This document shows positions 8,303 to 16,825 of a stretch of 64,000 bases of DNA, piece by piece (positions within the stretch are counted from its first letter, which is position 1; the number at the start of each line of letters is the position of its first letter). The translations under genes and the position numbers were made by a program. Below the pieces are notes generated by a model. The model was given only the letters and a program-made list of their open reading frames with translations, did no database searches and was not told the origin of the DNA. This DNA is from Stenotrophomonas africana. Its GTDB lineage: Bacteria; Pseudomonadota; Gammaproteobacteria; Xanthomonadales; Xanthomonadaceae. The DNA is taken from positions 183,172 to 247,171 of the forward strand of contig NZ_JABEME010000008.1 of NCBI RefSeq assembly GCF_013004645.1, given 5' to 3'.

Positions 8303-8821
8303 TCAGGCGTTGCCAGCCGGCTCGGAGTCAGCCAGCGACGGTGCGTCGCCCTGCTCCTGGCGCTGGCGCAGGGTTTCTGCGTACAGGCCTTCGAAGTTGA
8401 TCGGCTGCAGGAAGAACGGCGGGAAGCCGCCGGCCTGGATCAGGTCGCTGATCAGCTGGCGCACGTACGGGAACAGGATGTTCGGGCACTGGGTGCCGAG
8501 CAGCACGTCGATCGACTGCGGGTCCAGGCCGACCAGGCCGAACACGCCGGCCTGCTTCACTTCGGCCACATAGGCGGTGCGCTCACCGGCCTGGCAGGTC
8601 AGGGTCACGGCCAGCACGACTTCGAAGGCGTTCTCACCCAGGCGCTGCACCTGCTGGTTCAGGTTCAGCTGCAGCTCCGGCTGCACCTGGTCGTTGAAGA
8701 TGGTCGGAGCGTTCGGCGACTCGAAGGAGACGTCCTTGACGTAGATCTTCTCGACGGTGAAAGCAGGGCCGGTGGCGGCATCGACCGGCGCAGCGGCGCC
8801 GTTGGTGATCTCTTCGGACAT
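8303..8821 (-). CDS. secB: protein-export chaperone SecB
   Basis: A 172-residue tetrameric chaperone that holds Sec substrates unfolded and passes them to SecA. SecB hallmarks are [14 protein letters not shown] at the N-terminal strand and [16 protein letters not shown] near the C-terminus, with [14 protein letters not shown] after it. The start has GGAG nearby. The acidic tail is variable. In enterobacteria grxC separates the rhodanese gene from secB. Here the 100 bases between them hold no gene. Confidence 0.97.
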   Translation of the reverse strand: MSEEITNGAAAPVDAATGPAFTVEKIYVKDVSFESPNAPTIFNDQVQPELQLNLNQQVQRLGENAFEVVLAVTLTCQAGERTAYVAEVKQAGVFGLVGLDPQSIDVLLGTQCPNILFPYVRQLISDLIQAGGFPPFFLQPINFEGLYAETLRQRQEQGDAPSLADSEPAGNA

Positions 8822-8921
8822 TTCCAGTAACTCCAGGTGAATGCAATGAAAACGATGGTCGAATTACTGCGATGGGGGCGGCATCAGGCCCATACAAGGC
8901 CGGATCCGCCACCTGCGGCAA

Positions 8922-9359
8922 TCAGTTGCGGCCCTTGACCAGCGGCAGCTCGGCCTGCTGCCAGGCGGGAATGCCGCCGTCGAGCACGTAGACCTTTTCG
9001 AAGCCGGCCTTCTTCAGCGCCTTGGCGGCGGTTTCCGAGGCGTTGCCGCTGCGGCACACCAGCACCACCGGCGACTGCTTGGCGTTGGCCACCAGCTTGT
9101 TGTCCGGGCCGAAGGCACTGGCCTGGGCATTGCGGCTGCCGGCAATGTGGCCCTTCTCGAAGTCACCGCTGGCCGACAGGTCGACCACCACCGTGCCGCC
9201 CGCGTTGATCAGCTGGGTCAGTTCGGCGGGCTTGATGCCCTTGAAGCCCCGGAACAGGCGGCGGATCTCGGTGACGATGATGGCCACGGTCAGGCCGACC
9301 AGGGCCGCGGACAGCATCGGGTTTCGGCCTGCAAAGGCCAGCAACTCTTCGTAATTCAC
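8922..9359 (-). CDS. membrane-anchored rhodanese-like sulfurtransferase (YibN type)
   Basis: A 145-residue protein with one N-terminal membrane segment (residues about 14-32, LSAALVGLTVAIIV), then a single rhodanese domain. The active-site loop is CRSGNAS, with the catalytic Cys intact. The layout matches E. coli YibN, encoded in the same neighbourhood as secB and gpsA. It probably carries a persulfide at the inner face of the membrane. The substrate is unknown. The start codon is GTG at 9359. Confidence 0.9.
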   Translation of the reverse strand: MNYEELLAFAGRNPMLSAALVGLTVAIIVTEIRRLFRGFKGIKPAELTQLINAGGTVVVDLSASGDFEKGHIAGSRNAQASAFGPDNKLVANAKQSPVVLVCRSGNASETAAKALKKAGFEKVYVLDGGIPAWQQAELPLVKGRN

Positions 9360-9416
9360 TCAGGTCACGGGTCGATTAAGCGGGCGCCGATTGTCGCACA
9401 AGCCGGACGCGGCCCG

Positions 9417-9842
9417 TCACTGCCCCTTCCACAGGTCCGGCAGGCCGGCGGTCTGCCACCACCGCTTGGCTTCCGGGTCCCAGCGCCAGCGCTCGACCAC
9501 GACCACGGTGCGCTCGGCCTGGGTGTTCTGGTTGATCACCCCGATTTCGACGCGGCGCTCGACCAGGCCCCCGTCCAGCGAGGCGCTGCTGCGCTCGCGG
9601 TAGGACGACACGCGCAGCTGCGCGTAGCGGTTGAGCTCGAACTCGGTGGGCGGCTTTTCCTTGCGCAGCTTGGGGTCGAGATAGCCGATGGCATCGTCCA
9701 TGCTGCCCCAGCGGATGGTGGCGCCGTAGGCGATCTGGGTCTCTTCCAGCAGCTTGCGCTGCTTGCGGCTGAGGTCGTCGGCCGAGGCCACGGCGCTGGC
9801 CAGCAGCAGGGAACAGATCAGGAACTGGATGAGGCGGCGCAT
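9417..9842 (-). CDS. exported conserved hypothetical protein
   Basis: A 141-residue protein with a signal peptide (MRRLIQFLICSLLLASAVASA). The mature part has a helical start (LSRKQRKLLEETQIAY) and a beta-rich C-terminus rich in Arg and Trp (VVVVERWRWDPEAKRWWQ). No catalytic motif is visible and I do not recognise a named family. The pattern resembles small xanthomonad periplasmic proteins kept next to the rhodanese gene. Probably monocistronic. Confidence 0.7.
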   Translation of the reverse strand: MRRLIQFLICSLLLASAVASADDLSRKQRKLLEETQIAYGATIRWGSMDDAIGYLDPKLRKEKPPTEFELNRYAQLRVSSYRERSSASLDGGLVERRVEIGVINQNTQAERTVVVVERWRWDPEAKRWWQTAGLPDLWKGQ

Positions 9843-9874
9843 CGGTGGTTTCCCCAGAACGTCAGCCTGCCATC

Positions 9875-10342
9875 CTACCCTTTGGCGAAGGCAACGAAGC
9901 GACCGCTGAACTCGGCGGCGGGCTTGCCATCGGCCCCGGGCTGGGTGGCGATGATGCTGATGCGCGCCTTGCGGCGCTGGCGGAAGGTATTCAGGAACGC
10001 ATCCCAGCCGCTGGCCTCGGCCGCTTCGGCATGGGCGTGCAGGTCTTCGTAGACCGGGGCCAGGTAGCGCAGGTTGCTGTCGGCCACGTAGACCTCGGCA
10101 TCGTGGCCGGCCAGGCGCAGGCGCAGGCTGACCAGCGCCCAGCCGGACAGGGTCAGCACCGAGGCCAAGCTGCCACCGAAGGCGTTGCCCTTGTCGTTGA
10201 CGTTGGCGGCCAGCGGCGCGGTGATGCGCAGCACGCCGTCGGCATAGCCGTCGAGCTGGATCTGCATGGCGCGCACCGCCGGCATGCAGTCCAGCACGTC
10301 CTGCAGGGCGGCCAGCGAGGAAGTCAGAGCATCAACGGACAT
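9875..10342 (-). CDS. hotdog-fold putative thioesterase (YiiD C-terminal type)
   Basis: A 155-residue protein starting at MSVDALTSSL (10342). The frame is open further upstream, but that part is antisense to hemD. The segment APLAANVNDKGNAFGGSLASVLTLSGW has the NxxGTxFxGS-like turn of the YiiD_C thioesterase group of hotdog enzymes, followed by DAEVYVADSNLRYLAPV. It probably hydrolyses an acyl thioester. The substrate is not predictable. It is divergent from hemD with about 34 bases between the starts, which suggests shared promoter space. Confidence 0.8.
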   Translation of the reverse strand: MSVDALTSSLAALQDVLDCMPAVRAMQIQLDGYADGVLRITAPLAANVNDKGNAFGGSLASVLTLSGWALVSLRLRLAGHDAEVYVADSNLRYLAPVYEDLHAHAEAAEASGWDAFLNTFRQRRKARISIIATQPGADGKPAAEFSGRFVAFAKG

Positions 10343-10376
10343 CGGAGCAGAGACCAGACAACGAAGGGCCCGCATA

Positions 10377-11186
10377 ATGCAGGCAATGGCCGACCATACG
10401 ATACCCACTGGCGCCGCCGGTTCCGACGCGGGCTGGACCCTGGTTTCACTGCGCCCGCAGGGCCAGCATGTGGCGCTGCGCCGCGCCGTTGCTGGGCTGG
10501 GCGGGCATGTGCTGGCCCTTTCGCCGTGGCGCCTGCAGCGCCTGAAGGGCACGCCAGTGGTGCGCCAGCTGCAACGCGCGCTGAACTGCGATCGGGTGGT
10601 GTTCACCAGCCCGGCCGCCGTTGCCGCAGCCGCGTCCCTGCTGCCGCTGGCCGAGGCGCAACGCAGCCCGTGGCTGACCGTGGGCGAAGGCACCGCGCGT
10701 GCGCTGCAGGCGCTGGGCGTCGGCGAGGTGCATGCACCGCAGCGGATGGACAGCGAGGGGCTGCTCGCGATGCCGGTGCTGGCCGACGTACAGGGCCTGT
10801 GCATCGGCCTGGTGACCGCGCCCGGCGGGCGTGGCCTGATCGCTGCGCAACTGCAGGCGGCGGGTGCCACGATCGAACGCGCCGACGTCTACCAGCGCCG
10901 ATTGCTGCGCCTGCCGCCCCGCACGTTGGCTCGATTGCCGCATTCAGCGCAGCCGTGGGTGCTGGCGGTGAGCAGTGGCGAAGCGCTGCAGCATTTCTGG
11001 CAGCAGCTTCCCGCCGCATTGCAGCAGCGCCTGCAGGCACACGCAACCGCAGTCGTAGCCAGTGATCGCCTCGGCGAACAGGCGCGGGCACTGGGCCTGC
11101 AACACATCGTGCGCGCCGCCGGCCCCACCACCGCGCAGCTGGTGGCGGCTGCACACGCCACGCTCACCGTCCCGGCAGCGACCTGA
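10377..11186 (+). CDS. hemD: uroporphyrinogen-III synthase
   Basis: A 269-residue cytosolic enzyme that closes and inverts ring D of hydroxymethylbilane to give uroporphyrinogen III. The sequence is divergent, as usual for HemD. Family marks are LVSLRPQGQ, DRVVFTSPAAV and VLAVSSGEALQHF, with Tyr in ADVYQRR. The start at 10377 has GAAGGG upstream; an ATG at 10386 is an alternative three codons later. It heads hemD-hemX-hemY, a common proteobacterial order. Confidence 0.9.
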   Translation: MQAMADHTIPTGAAGSDAGWTLVSLRPQGQHVALRRAVAGLGGHVLALSPWRLQRLKGTPVVRQLQRALNCDRVVFTSPAAVAAAASLLPLAEAQRSPWLTVGEGTARALQALGVGEVHAPQRMDSEGLLAMPVLADVQGLCIGLVTAPGGRGLIAAQLQAAGATIERADVYQRRLLRLPPRTLARLPHSAQPWVLAVSSGEALQHFWQQLPAALQQRLQAHATAVVASDRLGEQARALGLQHIVRAAGPTTAQLVAAAHATLTVPAAT

Positions 11187-11289
11187 ACAGGGACGTGGGT
11201 CACGCTTGCCGCTGTGGTCGGCAACAGTGATGCTGTGCACAACGCGGCCTGCCGGAACCGACTGGCGACACAGCCGACAAGGAAGCCCG

Positions 11290-12267
11290 ATGAACGACAC
11301 TCCGCCCACTGCTTCACCCCATCGACCCGTGCGCTGGCTGCTGCCGCTGGCCGGGGTGGTCGTGCTTGGCGTGGGCGGCTATGCCGGCTGGTACGTCTGG
11401 CAGCAGCAACGGGAAGAACAGCACGCGCAGGCACAGACCATGGCCGTGCAGCTGCAGGGCCTGGAGGCGACGCTGGACGCATTGCGCCGAGACCAGCGCG
11501 CGACCAGCCAGCGCCTGCAGGATGCGGCGACCACCAACCGCGTTCTGCGCGACGAGATGCTGGGCCTCTCGCAGCGCAGTGCACTGCTGGAAGAGAACCT
11601 GGCCAAGCTGGCCGACAGCGCCAACCAGGGCCGCCAGGCGGTACAGCGCGATGAGGCCGAACTGCTGTTGACCCAGGCGGCGCAGCGCCTGAATTACGCG
11701 GATGACGTGGAGGGCGCGCGCCGCCTGTATGCACAGGCCGCCACCGCACTGGCCGATCTGCCCGACAGCGAAGGCCTGAATCTGCGCCAGGCACTGGTAC
11801 AGGAACGCGATGCGCTGGATGCGCTGGGTACCGGCCCGCGTGTGCAGTCACTGCAGCGGCTGGATGCCGTGGCCCGCGCGCTGCAGGGCCTGCCCTCGCA
11901 GATCACCGGCACGACCGGCAGCAGCACCGCCAAGCCGTGGTGGCAGGCCACGCTGGCGCCGTTCGTGGACATCACCCCGAGCCGCCAGAACGGCCCGCTG
12001 ACTGCCGCCGAGCAGCGCAATGCCGACGATGCGCTGCAGCTGGAACTGACATTGGCACGTGCCGCAATCGAGCGCGGCGACCGCACGGGCCGCAATACCG
12101 CATTGGACCGCGTGGAGCATTGGGCACAGCGGCGTTGGCCGGATTCACCAGCCCTGCGCGCGCAACGTGCTGAACTGAAGGCCTTGCGCGAGCTTCCGCT
12201 GCAGGCCAGCAACGCTGTTCTTGGCAGCACCCTGCAGCAGCTGCGTACCCAGACCGACCGGAGGTAA
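11290..12267 (+). CDS. hemX: HemX-family membrane protein
   Basis: A 325-residue bitopic inner-membrane protein. The start at 11290 has AAGGA just upstream. A membrane segment lies at residues about 16-38 (WLLPLAGVVVLGVGGYAGWY), followed by a long coiled coil (residues about 40-120) and a helical C-terminal domain. It belongs to the HemX family, often misnamed uroporphyrin-III C-methyltransferase; no methyltransferase motif is present. It probably organises heme synthesis enzymes at the membrane. Placement between hemD and hemY supports the call. Confidence 0.9.
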   Translation: MNDTPPTASPHRPVRWLLPLAGVVVLGVGGYAGWYVWQQQREEQHAQAQTMAVQLQGLEATLDALRRDQRATSQRLQDAATTNRVLRDEMLGLSQRSALLEENLAKLADSANQGRQAVQRDEAELLLTQAAQRLNYADDVEGARRLYAQAATALADLPDSEGLNLRQALVQERDALDALGTGPRVQSLQRLDAVARALQGLPSQITGTTGSSTAKPWWQATLAPFVDITPSRQNGPLTAAEQRNADDALQLELTLARAAIERGDRTGRNTALDRVEHWAQRRWPDSPALRAQRAELKALRELPLQASNAVLGSTLQQLRTQTDRR

Positions 12268-12273
12268 TCCCCC

Positions 12274-13569
12274 ATGAAACCCTTGCAATCCCTGGTCGTG
12301 CTGTTGCTGGCCGTGGCCATCGGCGTGGTTGCCGCGCAATGGCTCGGCGCCGATGACCTCAACCGCTTCGGCGAAGTGACCCTGCGCTACGGCGGCTACG
12401 ACTACCACAGCAACCTGCCGAAGGTGGCGCTGCTGTCGGTGATCGCGGTGCTGGTGCTGTGGCTGCTGTGGAGCCTGATCGCTGCACCGTTCCGCGCCTG
12501 GGGCCGCTACCGCCGCAAGCAGGGCCGGGTGCGCCTGATCGACGGCCTGCAGGCCTATGAGCACGGCCAGTGGCAGCGTGCCGAGAAGCTGCTGGACGGC
12601 GCCGCCAAGGATCCGGAAGTGAGCGCGGTGGCGCTGGCCAACGCCGTGCGCAGTGCACAGGCGCGTGCCGATGGCCCCGCCAGCGAGGCGCTGCTGCAGC
12701 GTCTGGGCGAGAGCGATGCCACCCTGCAGGCGCTGCTGCGCGCCGAACAGCTGCTGGCGCGCGATCTGCCGGTGGATGCGATCAACGCGTTGGATGTGGC
12801 GGCGATCCAGCCGCTGCCGCCGCGTGGTCTGTGGCTGCGTACCGAAGCGCTGGCACAGGCCGGTCGCGCCCACGAGGCGTATGGCCAGCTGGGTGCACTG
12901 CGCCAGAGCAAGGTGCTGCCGGCCGACGCGAACAGCGAGCTGGAAGCACGCCTGGCGGCACAGGCGCTGCTGGAAGCGGCCGACGTCAATGCGCTGGCTG
13001 CGCAGTGGGAAGCCACGCCCAAGGCGCTGCGCCCCACCCCGGACGTGGTTGGCGCCTATGCCAGCCGCGCGGTGGCACTGAACTGGGACGAGCCCGCGCT
13101 GCTGGCGCTGGAGCAAGCGCTGGACCATCGCTGGGACGACGAACTGGTGGCGCTGTATGGTCGCCTTCCCGCCGAGCGCCTTGCCACCCGCCAGAGCAAC
13201 CTGGCGCGCTGGCGCAACGTGCATGACGACTCGGCCGCGCTGCGCCTGGCACAGGGCCGCGTGGCCCTGGCCCAGCAGCAGTGGGACGCTGCCGATGCAT
13301 TCCTGCACGAGGCCATCGCCGCGGGCGCCGGTGCCCCGGCGTGGGAGGCACTGGGTGAGCTGTTCGCGCAGCGTGGCGAGCACGCGCTGGCCGCGCAGTG
13401 CCTGGCCAATGCACTGCGACTGCAGCGCGGCGAGGACAGCGTGGAACTGGTGCGTGGCACCGAGACTCCGCTGCGTGCCACGGTGGAAGAGCAGCCGATC
13501 GCGGTGCAGCCGCCGGTGTATGACGCCAACGAAGAGCGCGACGAGTTCGGCAACCCGCGGCTGCCGTGA
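12274..13569 (+). CDS. hemY: HemY-family heme biosynthesis-associated protein
   Basis: A 431-residue protein with two N-terminal membrane segments (residues about 5-22 and 46-68), separated by the conserved YGGYDYHSNLPKVA, then a cytosolic TPR-like helical domain. This is the HemY_N architecture of gammaproteobacteria. It is not protoporphyrinogen oxidase, which shares the name in Bacillus. The Arg/Lys-rich segment RYRRKQGR follows the second membrane helix. It starts six bases after hemX and ends at a bidirectional terminator. Confidence 0.92.
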   Translation: MKPLQSLVVLLLAVAIGVVAAQWLGADDLNRFGEVTLRYGGYDYHSNLPKVALLSVIAVLVLWLLWSLIAAPFRAWGRYRRKQGRVRLIDGLQAYEHGQWQRAEKLLDGAAKDPEVSAVALANAVRSAQARADGPASEALLQRLGESDATLQALLRAEQLLARDLPVDAINALDVAAIQPLPPRGLWLRTEALAQAGRAHEAYGQLGALRQSKVLPADANSELEARLAAQALLEAADVNALAAQWEATPKALRPTPDVVGAYASRAVALNWDEPALLALEQALDHRWDDELVALYGRLPAERLATRQSNLARWRNVHDDSAALRLAQGRVALAQQQWDAADAFLHEAIAAGAGAPAWEALGELFAQRGEHALAAQCLANALRLQRGEDSVELVRGTETPLRATVEEQPIAVQPPVYDANEERDEFGNPRLP

Positions 13570-13572
13570 AGC

Positions 13573-13593
13573 GTGCCGACCAACGGTCGGCAC
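13573..13593. repeat. REP palindrome after hemY
   Basis: GTGCCGACC facing GGTCGGCAC, a short palindrome seen again near 41312 and 41390. A third small palindrome (GCCGGCC/GGCCGGC) lies at about 13648-13664 beyond the terminator. Confidence 0.65.
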
Positions 13594-13606
13594 CCTCCGG
13601 AGCAAG

Positions 13607-13636
13607 AAAAAACGCCGCCCATCGGGCGGCGTTTTC
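13607..13636. terminator. bidirectional terminator between hemY and the thiolase gene
   Basis: AAAAAACGCCGCCC, loop AT, GGGCGGCGTTTT. It serves two convergent genes. Confidence 0.9.
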
Positions 13637-13677
13637 GTACCAGCGCGGCCGGCCAGCGGCCGGCACTACCGTGATGC

Positions 13678-14958
13678 TCAGCGTTCGACGATCGCCACCA
13701 CGCCCATGCCACCGGCGGTGCAGATCGACACCAGCGCGCGGCCACCGCCGCGTTCGGCCAGCTGCTTGGCTGCGGTCGCGATCACGCGGGCGCCGGTGGC
13801 GGCGAACGGGTGGCCGGTGGCCAGCGATGAACCCAGCAGGTTGATCTTGTCCGGGTCGATGCGGCCCATCGGTGCATCCAGACCCAGGCGGTTGCGGCAG
13901 TAGTCCTCGCTCTCCCACGCACGCAGGGTGCACAGCACCTGTGCAGCGAAGGCCTCGTGGATCTCGTAGATGTCGAAGTCCTGGAGGGTCAGGCCGTTGC
14001 GCTTGAGCATTTCCGGCACAGCCACGGTCGGCGCCATCAGCAGGCCTTCGCCATGCACGAAGTCCACCGCAGAGACATGCGCATCGCGCAGGTAGGCCTG
14101 CGGCTCATGGCCGTGGGCGCGCGCCCACTCTTCGCTGGCCAGCAGCACGGCGGCGGCGCCGTCGGTCAGCGGGGTGGAGTTGGCAGCGGTCAGGGTGCCA
14201 CGGCCGGAGACCTTGTCGAACGCCGGCTTCAGCGTCGCCAGTTTCTCCAGCGAGGTATCCGGACGCAGGATGTTGTCGCGCTCGACGCCACGGAACGGTG
14301 CGATCAGGTCGTTGAAGAAACCGCGCTCATAGGCCGCGGCCAGCTTCTTGTGCGACGACACCGCCCACTCGTCCTGCGAGTCGCGCGAGATGTTCCACTC
14401 CTTGGCCATGTCTTCGCAGTGGTCGCCCATGCTCTTGCCGGTGCGCGGCTCGGCCACGCCCGGGAACTCGGGCTTGAGCTCGGAGAACTTGAAGCCGGAG
14501 GTGAGTGCACGGATCTTGTCGCCGGCGCTCTTGGCACGGTTGGCGGCCAGCAGGCGCGCGCGCAGCTTCTTGCCGTAGACGATCGGCACGTCGGAGGTGG
14601 TATCCGAACCACCGCCGATGCCCGATTCGATCTGGCCCAGCGCGATCTTGTTGGCAACGGTGATGATGCTGTCCAGCGAAGTGCCGCAGGCGCGCTGCAG
14701 GGTGATGCCGGGGGTCAGCGGCGACAGGCCGGAAGACAGCGTGGCTTCGCGGCCCAGGTTCCAGTCGCTGGAGTGCTTGATCACCGCACCCATCGCCACT
14801 TCACCCAGCTGCTGGCCGTGCAGGCCGAAACGTTCGACCAGCGCCCCCAGCGTACGGACCGACATGCCGAGGTTGCCGACATCCGAATACGCGGTGTTCT
14901 GGCGGCAGAACGGAATGCGGACGCCACCGAGGATGGCGACGGGACGAGCGTTGGGCAT
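13678..14958 (-). CDS. acetyl-CoA C-acyltransferase (thiolase, FadI-like)
   Basis: A 426-residue thiolase, which cleaves 3-ketoacyl-CoA with CoA or condenses two acyl-CoAs. The two catalytic cysteines are in LQRACGTSLDS and ICTAGGMG, and the His is in EIHEAFAAQ. Length and motifs are closest to FadI-type trifunctional beta subunits, but no fadJ-like alpha subunit is beside it. The start MPNARPVAIL at 14958 is the usual thiolase N-terminus; an ATG five codons upstream (14973) is also possible. The very long open frame upstream of the start is antisense to the next gene and is rejected. Confidence 0.92.
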   Translation of the reverse strand: MPNARPVAILGGVRIPFCRQNTAYSDVGNLGMSVRTLGALVERFGLHGQQLGEVAMGAVIKHSSDWNLGREATLSSGLSPLTPGITLQRACGTSLDSIITVANKIALGQIESGIGGGSDTTSDVPIVYGKKLRARLLAANRAKSAGDKIRALTSGFKFSELKPEFPGVAEPRTGKSMGDHCEDMAKEWNISRDSQDEWAVSSHKKLAAAYERGFFNDLIAPFRGVERDNILRPDTSLEKLATLKPAFDKVSGRGTLTAANSTPLTDGAAAVLLASEEWARAHGHEPQAYLRDAHVSAVDFVHGEGLLMAPTVAVPEMLKRNGLTLQDFDIYEIHEAFAAQVLCTLRAWESEDYCRNRLGLDAPMGRIDPDKINLLGSSLATGHPFAATGARVIATAAKQLAERGGGRALVSICTAGGMGVVAIVER

Positions 14959-15066
14959 GGAGATACCTGGCATGGATGAGGGTGTCTGCAACATGGCCTG
15001 CACGGCGGAGCAGGCATAATGGAGCCAAGTGTAGCTGCCGCCCTGTGATGGGCCAACCGTGGAACC

Positions 15067-15954
15067 ATGAGCAAACCCGACCCCGCGATGAATGCCCTTG
15101 GCGTGCTGGCCCTGGAACTGGCCGGCGGTGAAATCCCCCGCCAGGCGGTGCTCAGCGCTGAACAGGCCGGTGAACTGGCCGAACGCGTCGGCCGTGACCT
15201 GTCCAAGCTGGTGCCGCAGGTGGCCGAGCTGGACCTGGTGTTCGCCGCCGCGCATTTCGACCCGGCCGAAGTACTGCGCCCGGGCTGGCCGATCCACCGC
15301 CGCCTGGAAGAACTGCAGATGCGTGCGCCGGGCCGCAACCAGGGGCCGCGCCTGCTGGCGTTCGGTACCGATGCCAACGGTGATGTACCGCTGCCGTTCC
15401 AGGCCGATGCCGGCCTGGTGGGCGGTGGCCTGCGCGTGGTGCCGTTCCTGCTGACCGGCAGCGACGTGGCCACCACCCATGCGGTGGCCGAGGCGCTGGA
15501 AGACACGCTGCTGGCCAACGGCATGGCCCATGCCGACACCGCGTTGATGGCGCAGAACACCTTTGGTGCGCGCATCGAGCACGCGCGCTATTTCACCGTG
15601 AACGACCTGGCCGCGATGATGTCGATGCAGTACGACAACCAGGGCCTGGCTGCGCTGTGGCCGCTGATCGAGACCGCGATCATGGCGCCGGGCGAAGACG
15701 AATGGCTCAACGCCGCGCCCGAGCCGCTGCTGCGCTACACGCATGGCGAGGCGCGCATGGCGTTGTTCGACCCGGCCGGCTGGTGCGCGCACTACGACCA
15801 CAGCAAGAACGACTGCGACCGCCTGAAGGGCATCTACGAGCAGTTCCTGATGCGCCAGCGGCAGATGGCCGCCGTGCTGGAAGCACATGGCGTGCCGGTG
15901 TTGTTCGTGCACTGCGAAGCCGGGCAGGACGCGCGCGAGCTGCTGGCGCGCTGA
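15067..15954 (+). CDS. conserved hypothetical protein
   Basis: A 295-residue soluble protein with no signal peptide and no membrane segment. It starts at ATG 15067, divergent from the thiolase gene. It contains GPRLLAFGTDANGDVPLPFQ, a long acidic middle, and a C-terminal GWCAHYDHSKNDCDRLKGIY with conserved-looking Cys and His. I do not recognise the family. The strong codon bias typical of core genes here suggests a resident gene rather than an import. No function is proposed. Confidence 0.75.
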   Translation: MSKPDPAMNALGVLALELAGGEIPRQAVLSAEQAGELAERVGRDLSKLVPQVAELDLVFAAAHFDPAEVLRPGWPIHRRLEELQMRAPGRNQGPRLLAFGTDANGDVPLPFQADAGLVGGGLRVVPFLLTGSDVATTHAVAEALEDTLLANGMAHADTALMAQNTFGARIEHARYFTVNDLAAMMSMQYDNQGLAALWPLIETAIMAPGEDEWLNAAPEPLLRYTHGEARMALFDPAGWCAHYDHSKNDCDRLKGIYEQFLMRQRQMAAVLEAHGVPVLFVHCEAGQDARELLAR

Positions 15955-16037
15955 TCTGCGGATGCGCACCGCCGGGCATGGCCCGGCGCTACCGTGCAAT
16001 TGCGTTTCGCCGGGGCGCGACCGCCGTGCGTATTGCT

Positions 16038-16102
16038 GTAGCGCCGAGCCCATGCTCGGCTCAGGTCCACCGAAGAGCAGCCGAGCATGGGCTCGGCTCT
16101 AC
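16038..16102. repeat. SMAG-type REP pair, inverted
   Basis: GTAGCGCCGAGCCCATGCTC and its inverted partner ending in GGCTCGGCTCTAC face each other about 18 bases apart, a typical REP doublet. The same doublet recurs at 46979-47044. A further palindrome (GCCGGGC/GCCCGGC) lies at about 15971-15989. Confidence 0.8.
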
Positions 16103-16118
16103 AGGAAGCGATGCAAAG

Positions 16119-16146
16119 AAAAACGCCGGCTTGCGCCGGCGTTTTC
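16119..16146 (-). terminator. Rho-independent terminator of sodC
   Basis: AAAAACGCCGGC, loop TTGC, GCCGGCGTTTT. On the minus strand the stem is followed by five Ts, and it lies 20 bases after the sodC stop at 16167. Confidence 0.85.
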
Positions 16147-16166
16147 CGTTTCCAGCAAAAGCGTTC

Positions 16167-16793
16167 TTACGGGGCCTTCTGGATCACCGCACACGCCAGG
16201 CGCGCGCCGGCGTTGCCGGTCGGCTGGGTCTTGTAGTCATCCGCATCGGCGTGGACGATCAGGCCACGGCCGATGATGTCGAAGTCATCACCCTTGCCGA
16301 TGTTGACGTTGCTCGACACCGGGCCGTCGATGGTGGCCACGCCCTTGTCGTCGGCCTTGATGTTGGGCATGTCGCCGCCGTGGTGCGGATCGGTGGCGAC
16401 GTTGCCGTGATCCTGCTTGCCGGGGTTGAAGTGGCCGCCGGCACTCATGCCATCCGGCGCGCTGCAGTCGCCCTTCTCGTGGATGTGGAAGCCGTGTTCG
16501 CTGCCCGGCTTCAGGCCACTGATCTGGCCGGTCACGTGGACCTTGCCGTCAACCACCTTGAAGGTGACGCTGCCCTTGGTCTCGTTGCCCTGGGTCGGTG
16601 CCAGTTCTGCGGTGGCCGAGGTGTCGCCGGCCGGCGCAGCCGCCGGGGCCGGCGTTGCAGCCGGTTCGGTGGTGGCGCCCTCGGCCGGAGCGGCCGGCGG
16701 GGTTTCAGCCTGCGGCGCGGCCGGCTGCTGGCCGCAGGCCGCCAGGCCCAGCGCGGCGATGGCCGCAAACAGCGAAGTGTGGATCAGACGCAT
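16167..16793 (-). CDS. sodC: superoxide dismutase [Cu-Zn], lipoprotein form
   Basis: A 208-residue Cu/Zn superoxide dismutase anchored as a lipoprotein: signal peptide ending in the lipobox LAAC, then a long Ala/Pro/Glu linker to about residue 60. Metal ligands and disulfide are visible: HGFHIHEKGDCSAPDG (copper His pair and Cys), GGHFNPGKQDHG (bridging and zinc His), ADADD region, and LACAVI (second Cys). It destroys periplasmic superoxide. It lies 32 bases downstream of a second, related sodC on the same strand, so the two are probably co-transcribed duplicates. Confidence 0.95.
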   Translation of the reverse strand: MRLIHTSLFAAIAALGLAACGQQPAAPQAETPPAAPAEGATTEPAATPAPAAAPAGDTSATAELAPTQGNETKGSVTFKVVDGKVHVTGQISGLKPGSEHGFHIHEKGDCSAPDGMSAGGHFNPGKQDHGNVATDPHHGGDMPNIKADDKGVATIDGPVSSNVNIGKGDDFDIIGRGLIVHADADDYKTQPTGNAGARLACAVIQKAP

Positions 16794-16825
16794 TGGAATC
16801 TCTCCCTGGATGAAGCCTGCGGTGA

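Noticed and set aside
14959..16053. Upstream extension of the thiolase frame (to 791 codons)
   Set aside because: The extension is antisense to the gene at 15067 and lacks domain character. The family start is at 14958.
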